From positions 76,397 through 140,396 of the forward strand of contig NZ_NPKH01000025.1 in the NCBI RefSeq assembly GCF_002284535.1: a stretch of DNA of 64,000 bases, written 5' to 3'. Each line of letters begins with the position of its first letter. Position 1 is the stretch's first letter. The notes under the pieces are model-generated. The model made no database searches, was not told the DNA's origin, and saw nothing but the letters and a program-made list of their open reading frames with translations. The position numbers and the translations under genes were made by a program. Below are positions 60,066-64,000 of this stretch, one piece after another. The stretch is from Mesorhizobium wenxiniae (lineage in GTDB: Bacteria; Pseudomonadota; Alphaproteobacteria; Rhizobiales; Rhizobiaceae).

Positions 60066-60083
60066 CTGACATCAATCCGACAC
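60066..60083 (+). promoter_or_regulatory. Pho-box-like site upstream of phnC
   Basis: CTGACAT-CAAT-CCGACAC: two heptamers 11 bp apart, matching the PhoB consensus CTGTCAT-N4-CTGTCAT at 10 of 14 half-site positions. It is 70 bp before the phnC start, in the 193-bp gap that separates phnC from the hexapeptide gene, a gap that also holds a GAATGGTGA/TCACCATTC inverted repeat (59968-60034). Phosphate-limitation control of phnCDE is known in rhizobia; this site is inferred. Confidence 0.45.
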
Positions 60084-60153
60084 CGCAGGTTCATGGCCTT
60101 GCGCTAGCGATGGTTAACAGACCTTCGAAACGCGACTGGACTGGAACTTGCCT

Positions 60154-61011
60154 ATGTCAGCAACCTCAGCCACGCTCGAAATCCGCGGCGTCACCCGCCG
60201 GTTTGGCAAGAACACCGCCGTCAGCAATGTCGATATCTCGATCCCGCACGGTCAGATGGTCGGCATCATCGGCCGCTCCGGCGCCGGCAAGTCGACCCTT
60301 TTGCGCATGATCAACCGCCTCATCGATCCGAGCCAAGGGTCGATTTTCTTTGAAGGTGCCGAAGTCTCCAGCCTGCGCGGCTCGCTGCTCAGGCGCTGGC
60401 AGCGCGATTGCGCCATGATCTTTCAGCAATTCAACCTGGTGCCGCGTCTCGACGTGCTGACCAATGTGCTGCTCGGCCGGCTCAATCACCGCTCGACGAT
60501 TGTCAATCTGCTCGGTGTCTTCTCTCGCGAGGAACGGGCCGAGGCGATAGCGGCGCTCGAGCGTCTCGACATTGCCCGCACGGCGCTGCAGCCGGCCGGC
60601 ACCTTGTCCGGCGGCCAGCAGCAGCGCGTCGCGATCGCCCGCGCCATGATGCAGCAGCCGAAAGTTATCCTCGCCGACGAGCCGATCGCCTCGCTCGACC
60701 CGCTCAATGCCCAGGTGGTGATGGATTCGCTGCAGGACATCAATCTGCGCGAGGGCATCACCGTCGTCACCAATCTGCACACGCTGGACACCGCGCGCAC
60801 CTATTGCAACCGCATCATCGGCATGGCCGCCGGCAAGGTCGTGTTCGACGGCCCGCCCGAAGACCTCAACCGCGAGGCTGTGCGCATGGTCTATGGCGCC
60901 GACAGCAATGGCGGCGAAATCTCCGAGGCCATCACCTCGACCAGCGTGACCATCAAGCAAAAAATCGCCGCATCCGCCGGACCGCTCGAGCCCGCATTTC
61001 CCGGCTACTAG
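60154..61011 (+). CDS. phnC: phosphonate ABC transporter ATP-binding protein PhnC
   Basis: 285 residues. Walker A is IIGRSGAGKSTLLRMINRLI, the Q-loop is MIFQQFNLVPRLDVLTNVLL, the signature is LSGGQQQRVAIARAMMQQP, and Walker B is VILADEPIASLDP. It powers uptake of phosphonate and perhaps phosphate through PhnDE. The ATG at 60154 is preferred; TTG 60148 is also in frame. A long C-terminal extension after residue 250 is not part of the ATPase core. Confidence 0.95.
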   Translation: MSATSATLEIRGVTRRFGKNTAVSNVDISIPHGQMVGIIGRSGAGKSTLLRMINRLIDPSQGSIFFEGAEVSSLRGSLLRRWQRDCAMIFQQFNLVPRLDVLTNVLLGRLNHRSTIVNLLGVFSREERAEAIAALERLDIARTALQPAGTLSGGQQQRVAIARAMMQQPKVILADEPIASLDPLNAQVVMDSLQDINLREGITVVTNLHTLDTARTYCNRIIGMAAGKVVFDGPPEDLNREAVRMVYGADSNGGEISEAITSTSVTIKQKIAASAGPLEPAFPGY

Positions 61012-61153
61012 TTCCATGATCCCGACGAGTGGATACCGGTATCCGGGAACCATGGGCAGCAAAAGAGCGCCTGGATCGCCAGCCCGCGTCAAAGGCGCCG
61101 TCAAAATTCGAACGCTACCGGCGCGATGCCGGAACCAACAGGAGAGATGCCAC

Positions 61154-62062
61154 ATGTTTAGAAAGATACTTTTCGGTGCGGTTTCCATCCTCGCCATGGC
61201 GATGGGCGCGGTCCAGGCACAGGACCTGAAGGAATTCCGCGTCGGTATTCTCGGCGGCGAGAACGAAGCTGACCGTCTGCGCAATTACCAGTGCTTCGCC
61301 GATCACATCAAGGACGTCCTCGGCGTCGAGAAAGTTTCGCTGTTCCCGGCCGCCGACTACGACGGCGTCATTCAGGGCTTGCTCGGCGGCACACTTGACT
61401 TTGCCGAACTCGGCGCTTCCGCCTACGCCAAGGTCTATCTCGAAAACAAGGACGCGGTCGAACCGATCCTGACGACAATCCAGACCGACGGTTCGACCGG
61501 CTACCGTGCGGTCATGGTCGCCCGTGCTGATTCCGGCATCAAGACGCTCGCCGACATGAAGGGCAAGAAACTCGGTTTCGCCGATCCCGATTCGACTTCC
61601 GGTTACCTGATCCCGGTCACGTCATTGCCCAAGGACATCGGCATGGATGTGAAGAGCTACTTCGCGTCGACCGGGTTCGGCGGCGGCCATGAACAGCTTG
61701 TCCTTGAAGTTCTGAAGGGCACCTTCGATGCCGGCACCACCTGGGCCTCCGGCGTCGGCGACTTCAAGGACGGCTACAGCTCGGGCAATCTGCGCAAGAT
61801 GGTCGACAAGGGCGTCCTCAAGATGGATGACCTCGTTGAATTGTGGCAGTCGCCCCTGATCCCGAACGGCCCGCTGGTATTGCGTACGTCGATCGACGCC
61901 GGCGCCAAGCAGAAGATCACCGATTTTCTGACCAAGCTTCCGGAAACCGATCCGGCCTGTTTCTCGGCGATCCAAGGCGGCGATTACAAGGGCTATTCAC
62001 CGGTCACCCCAGCGTTCTATCAGCCGATCATCGACGCGCGTAAGGCGAAGATCGGCTCGTAA
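61154..62062 (+). CDS. phnD: phosphonate ABC transporter substrate-binding protein PhnD
   Basis: 302 residues. The Sec signal peptide is probably cleaved after AVQA before QDLKEF. The mature protein follows the PhnD pattern with EFRVGILGGENEADRLRNYQ, the ligand region FAELGASAYAKVYLENKDAV and the PDSTSGYLIPVTSL motif that contacts the phosphonate group. AGGAG lies 9 nt before ATG 61154. A hairpin follows the gene. Confidence 0.95.
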   Translation: MFRKILFGAVSILAMAMGAVQAQDLKEFRVGILGGENEADRLRNYQCFADHIKDVLGVEKVSLFPAADYDGVIQGLLGGTLDFAELGASAYAKVYLENKDAVEPILTTIQTDGSTGYRAVMVARADSGIKTLADMKGKKLGFADPDSTSGYLIPVTSLPKDIGMDVKSYFASTGFGGGHEQLVLEVLKGTFDAGTTWASGVGDFKDGYSSGNLRKMVDKGVLKMDDLVELWQSPLIPNGPLVLRTSIDAGAKQKITDFLTKLPETDPACFSAIQGGDYKGYSPVTPAFYQPIIDARKAKIGS

Positions 62063-62075
62063 AGCAAACTGCCAC

Positions 62076-62108
62076 AACGCCGCCGGGGCCATGTGCACCG
62101 GCGGCGTT
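62076..62108 (+). terminator. stem-loop between phnD and phnE
   Basis: AACGCCGCCGG pairs with CCGGCGGCGTT (11 bp, perfect) around an 11-nt loop, followed by TCC rather than a T run. As with the other transporter operons here, it sits directly after the substrate-binding protein gene and probably stabilises or attenuates. Confidence 0.65.
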
Positions 62109-62135
62109 TCCGCATCAGGGGCCGGGGATCTATCG

Positions 62136-63107
62136 ATGAGTGCGACCGACGTATACCGAGCGCCAGCGCTTTCACCGGAGGGAGCCACTGTCGAGCGGCA
62201 CTGGCGCGATCTCGCCGCCCGCCGGCGCCTTTACACGATCGGCGGCCTGGTTTTCCTGCTCCTTGCACTCTCTGGCTCGCTCTGGTTCGCCAACGAGACC
62301 AACGCCGGAAAGTTCTTCGACCGCCTTCCCCACGTCGCCGACTTTTTCGGCGAGTTGAAGCCGCGCGACTGGTTCGACCCGGTGCGCGCGCTGTTCGACC
62401 TGCCATCCCCCTACGATGATGGCAGCCTCAAGTTCGACTATCCAGAAGGCCGGGTCTACCTGACCCAAAACATCTACATTCCGGAGTATTTCCACCGGAT
62501 GATCGAGACGCTGAACATCGCCCTGTTTTCGACGCTCGTGGGCTCCACATTCGGTTTCCTGCTCTGCTTCCTGGCTGCAGGCAACATCACGGCCAACCGC
62601 TGGCTCCGGTTCGCCACGCGCCGCTTCCTTGAAATCGTCCGTGCCTTTCCGGAAATCGTCATTGCCGGCTTTTTTCTGGCGATCTTCTCGCTAGGACCTG
62701 TTCCGGCGATCATTGCGGTCAGTATCCATACCATCGGCGCGCTCGGAAAAATGTTCTTCGAAGTGGTCGAGAACGCCGACATGAAGCCTGAAGAAGGTTT
62801 GCGCGCCGTCGGCGCCAACTGGGTCGAGCGGGTGTGGTTCGGCATCGTGCCTCAGGTTCTGCCCAACTTCATGAGCTATTTCCTGCTTCGTTTCGAGATA
62901 AATGTGCGCGCTTCGACCATACTTGGCGCCGTCGGCGCGGGCGGGATCGGCGAATCCCTGCGCCTTTCGATCGGCCGCGGCCATGAGGCCAAGACCATCG
63001 CCATCGTCTTTCTGCTGTTCTGCACGATCGTCGCCGTCGACCAGTTTTCGGCGTGGCTGAGACACCGTCTGGTCGGCAGACAGGCGTTCGCATACGGCGG
63101 AGAGTAA
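62136..63107 (+). CDS. phnE: phosphonate ABC transporter permease PhnE (first copy)
   Basis: 323 residues. An N-terminal helix (IGGLVFLLLALSGSLWFA) precedes a periplasmic stretch of about 95 residues. The permease core follows, with helices at NIALFSTLVGSTFGFLLCFL and AGFFLAIFSLGPVPAIIAV and the EAA loop KPEEGLRAVGANWVERVWFG. ATG 62136 is chosen from the GGGGAT element upstream. It forms a heterodimeric or tandem channel with the following second permease. Confidence 0.93.
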   Translation: MSATDVYRAPALSPEGATVERHWRDLAARRRLYTIGGLVFLLLALSGSLWFANETNAGKFFDRLPHVADFFGELKPRDWFDPVRALFDLPSPYDDGSLKFDYPEGRVYLTQNIYIPEYFHRMIETLNIALFSTLVGSTFGFLLCFLAAGNITANRWLRFATRRFLEIVRAFPEIVIAGFFLAIFSLGPVPAIIAVSIHTIGALGKMFFEVVENADMKPEEGLRAVGANWVERVWFGIVPQVLPNFMSYFLLRFEINVRASTILGAVGAGGIGESLRLSIGRGHEAKTIAIVFLLFCTIVAVDQFSAWLRHRLVGRQAFAYGGE

Positions 63108-63111
63108 CGCG

Positions 63112-64000
63112 ATGAACGCCGCCGCCATCAACGACATCGCCGCTCGCCATCCGGACGCGTTCCGACGCTCCCTGTGGAAGCGCTACGCCGTCCCGATCGG
63201 CATCCTTCTCTGCATTCTCTACACCTTCTATTGCGCGTGGTTCTTCTCGATCGCCACCGTGCTCGAAAAGGCGAACTGGAACCTTGCCGGGGCTTATCTC
63301 GCCGACTGGGTGTCTTACGAAATACGGCCCGACATCGAGTTCAAAGATGACTATCTGACGATCGACTACTCCCGCTTTTCCAAACTGGGATCCAATCCAG
63401 ATCCCGACTGGGTGGTCAAGCAGATGGCCGTCATCGAGCGGCGGGTCGACGCAGCGCCGGCACCGGCGATCGCGACCAACAAGTCATCGCAGGATTCGTT
63501 CATGGCGCCCGGCGCGCCGACCGCCGAGAACCCGGCCGCCCCGTTGGGCCAATCCGCTCCGGCTGCACCTGAAACGGTGCGCGAAAACGCCGTTGTGGCG
63601 GCGACTGTCACCCTTGGCAATGGCCGGATCGCCATCACGCCAAACCTCGTCACCGTGACGCGCGGCGCCGAAAGCGTCATCTTCGATATTGCCAAGGACA
63701 GTTCTGTCACGCCCCGCACACCGCTGCCCGACTGGATCGAGCAACGCAGGCCAGGCTCGACAGCCTACGTCTCGTTCGACTTTCTCGGTCGCGCCGAAGT
63801 GCAAAATGACGAAGTCGTCGCCTGGAGACGTTTCTTCGGCTGGGCCAATTTCGTCTTTGACACGAACTCGCCATTCTGGGGAAAGCCGTTCGGCGAGGTC
63901 GCTTCACTGATCGTCTCCGGGGCCCGCATCGACCCGTCACGGTCAAACGCAGCGCTCGCCTGGGACAACATCCTCAACAACGCCGAGTGGCAGCATGGAG
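63112..64000 (+). CDS. phnE: phosphonate ABC transporter permease PhnE2 (partial, runs off the window)
   Basis: Open from ATG 63112 to the last base (296 codons) with no stop. One N-terminal helix (VPIGILLCILYTFYCAWFFS) is followed by at least 230 hydrophilic residues with a Pro/Ala-rich stretch (about 130-155) and no further membrane segment. The permease core must lie beyond the window. A large extracytoplasmic insertion after the first helix is characteristic of the second PhnE protein in Rhizobiales. The gene starts 4 nt after the first phnE stop. Confidence 0.85.
   Translation, partial: MNAAAINDIAARHPDAFRRSLWKRYAVPIGILLCILYTFYCAWFFSIATVLEKANWNLAGAYLADWVSYEIRPDIEFKDDYLTIDYSRFSKLGSNPDPDWVVKQMAVIERRVDAAPAPAIATNKSSQDSFMAPGAPTAENPAAPLGQSAPAAPETVRENAVVAATVTLGNGRIAITPNLVTVTRGAESVIFDIAKDSSVTPRTPLPDWIEQRRPGSTAYVSFDFLGRAEVQNDEVVAWRRFFGWANFVFDTNSPFWGKPFGEVASLIVSGARIDPSRSNAALAWDNILNNAEWQHG

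Noticed and set aside
1..64000. tRNA, rRNA, prophage, insertion sequence, integrase or origin
   Set aside because: Looked for cloverleaf ends with CCA-like acceptors, transposase/integrase motifs and DnaA-box clusters; none was recognised. Small palindromic repeats are the only mobile-like sequences.

Overview
The window looks like chromosomal DNA of a Rhizobiales alphaproteobacterium, most likely Mesorhizobium or a close relative. The evidence is the GC-rich codon use, the gene families (OlsB, host-attachment protein, DUF2849/DUF934 in a sulfite-reduction operon, a long PhnE2, GntR/LacI-controlled sugar ABC operons) and the dense small intergenic palindromic repeats. No phage, transposase, rRNA, tRNA or CRISPR was seen. 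Gene calls rest on reading the translations; nothing was searched against a database.

Layout. 1-10.9 kb: mostly housekeeping. It holds an 8-bp tandem repeat, a small membrane gene with two apparent frameshifts, two methyltransferases, lspA, an AcuI-like reductase, a hybrid histidine kinase, olsB with a Pho-box-like site, a TRIC-type channel, grpE and a fatty-acid desaturase. 10.9-16.5 kb: the minus-strand sulfate assimilation operon cysG-DUF2849-cysI-cysH-(repeat)-DUF934. 16.9-26.4 kb: host-attachment protein, CPA2 antiporter, SDR, class A PBP, small stress/membrane proteins, RNase D and an M20 peptidase. 26.5-30.5 kb: polA facing away from a candidate small RNA with CU-rich loops, then zur between two palindromic elements. 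30.8-39.6 kb: a LacI-controlled carbohydrate operon (substrate-binding protein, two permeases, ATPase, isomerase, Gfo/Idh dehydrogenase, aldo/keto reductase) with matching palindromic operators in front of both the operon and lacI. 39.6-44.6 kb: gnd and a copper operon (DUF2946, PCuAC, YcnI, CopC-CopD fusion). 44.8-53.6 kb: a GntR-controlled sugar acid/aldose module (UxaA-type dehydratase, aldose dehydrogenase, RbsBAC-like ABC transporter, zinc alcohol dehydrogenase). 53.6-64.0 kb: the C-P lyase phosphonate cluster phnF | phnGHIJKL-hexapeptide transferase-phnCDEE, cut by the window end inside phnE2.

The most interesting unexplained items are: (i) a roughly 130-155 bp structured element, present twice, each time 3-5 nt after the stop codon of a minus-strand gene, with a 10-bp stem showing a compensatory C-G to T-A change; (ii) the small RNA candidate beside polA; (iii) a small opposite-strand membrane ORF inside the C-P lyase operon; (iv) a GntR regulator with two winged-helix domains plus an FCD-like domain; and (v) clean operator candidates for PhnF and the LacI protein.
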